Origin: Planctomycetota bacterium
Lineage (GTDB): Bacteria; Planctomycetota; B129-G9
DNA length: 6,191 nucleotides
Assembly (NCBI GenBank): GCA_003644325.1
Contig: QNCA01000092.1
Span: forward strand, 1 to 6,191
Reading direction: 5' to 3'
The notes below the pieces were generated by a model. It worked only from the letters and a program-made list of their open reading frames with translations. It made no database searches and was not told the origin of the DNA. The translations under genes were made by a program, and so were the position numbers. Shown in pieces: positions 5,976 to 6,191 of this stretch (within the stretch, counting starts at the first letter, position 1; the number at the start of each line of letters is the position of its first letter).

Positions 5976-5986
5976 AGGGCAAGGGG
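5956..5986 (+). repeat. Degenerate 8-bp tandem repeat CAAAGAGG upstream of hslV
   Basis: The units are CAAAGAGG (5956-5963), CAAAGAGG (5964-5971), TCAAAGGG (5972-5979) and CAAGGGG (5980-5986). They make one strand purine-rich and the other pyrimidine-rich. The repeat overlaps the candidate hslVU promoter, so changes in unit number would alter promoter spacing. With two exact units it is a minor feature. Confidence 0.45.
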
Positions 5987-6128
5987 AGCATTAAAGAATT
6001 GCCGGTAAAAGGGTACGCTCGGGGAGCCAGACCCTTCCCGTCGCTTCGCTCCTCCTTGGCCGTAAAGCCTGTGACCCGTCGCCGATGCTGCCAAGAATGC
6101 TTGCATGCTCTCCGGGGCCTTGTGTTAA
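5987..6128. other. Intergenic region upstream of hslV, possibly a dispersed repeat, no gene supported
   Basis: A 60-codon minus-strand frame (6135-5953) covers this stretch, but it has no ribosome binding site. Its translation (ACKHSWQHRRRVTGF, then KEERSDGKGLAPRA) is basic and low in hydrophobics, and it ends within the tandem repeat. The text around KEERSDGKG is of the kind I associate with dispersed genomic repeats in metagenome-derived genomes, but that is memory and no second copy exists in the window. GCATGC at 6112-6117 is a short palindrome. Confidence 0.3.
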
Positions 6129-6156
6129 TTGACATATTTCAAGAAAGGTATATCAT
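6129..6156 (+). promoter_or_regulatory. Outward-facing sigma70-type promoter at the right edge
   Basis: TTGACA (6129-6134, perfect) and TATCAT (6151-6156, 5 of 6) are separated by 16 bp and point right. Transcription would start near 6163 and leave the window, suggesting a plus-strand gene just beyond it, divergent from hslVU. The surrounding DNA is AT-rich compared with the rest of the window, as expected for a promoter. Confidence 0.5.
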
Positions 6157-6191
6157 ATAAGATTTGTCATTATCTACCGACTCCGGTCCGC

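Noticed and set aside
5953..6135. 60-codon minus-strand frame upstream of hslV
   Set aside because: No ribosome binding site, repeat-like basic translation, and an end inside a tandem repeat; treated as intergenic.

Overview
The window carries four recognisable protein genes in a GC-rich bacterial chromosome. In order they are der (minus strand), a secreted DUF885 putative zinc metallopeptidase (plus strand), and the operon hslV-hslU (minus strand, with hslV the first gene transcribed). der and hslVU are conserved core genes, so this is chromosome rather than plasmid or phage. GC-rich codon use, a Sec-type signal peptide on the DUF885 protein and consensus-like sigma70 promoter boxes fit a Gram-negative-type bacterium. 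The form of the second Der GTPase domain (GKRNVGKS in its P-loop, HRAQRSVRR after DTAG) recalls what I remember of Planctomycetota and relatives, but that placement is a weak guess.

Layout. Positions 1-120 are the end of a small repeat element with no coding capacity, running off the left edge and stopping 3 bases after the der stop codon. der (124-1464) and the DUF885 gene (from 1586) diverge from a 121-bp intergenic region. That region contains a near-consensus promoter for der, and its -10 box overlaps a possible -10 for the DUF885 gene. DUF885 homology ends near 3350, but the frame stays open to 3709. The last 118 codons look like non-coding DNA, and the stop codon is supplied by an inserted element. 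Positions 3701-3956 hold a composite, MITE-like insertion bounded by an 8-bp direct repeat. hslU (3976-5379) and hslV (5381-5908) follow, separated by 1 nt, with a TTG start for hslU. The last 283 bases hold a candidate hslVU promoter, short degenerate repeats and a good outward-facing promoter near the right edge.

How the parts relate. HslV and HslU together form one ATP-dependent protease. Der acts in 50S ribosome assembly, and the DUF885 protein is predicted to work outside the cytoplasm. No functional link among the three units is evident. The most unusual content is the repeat family. It has terminal inverted repeats reading CAAGTTGACTGACTTT, paired GGTGAC-T/A-GTCACC palindromes exactly 56 bp apart, and a GC-rich hairpin between them. 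One copy lies next to der and one, with an extra partial copy, lies between the convergent DUF885 and hslU genes. The two copies are inverted and about 98% identical, so they bracket a 3.7-kb segment carrying der and the DUF885 gene. No transposase is visible, and I see no convincing new multi-gene system.
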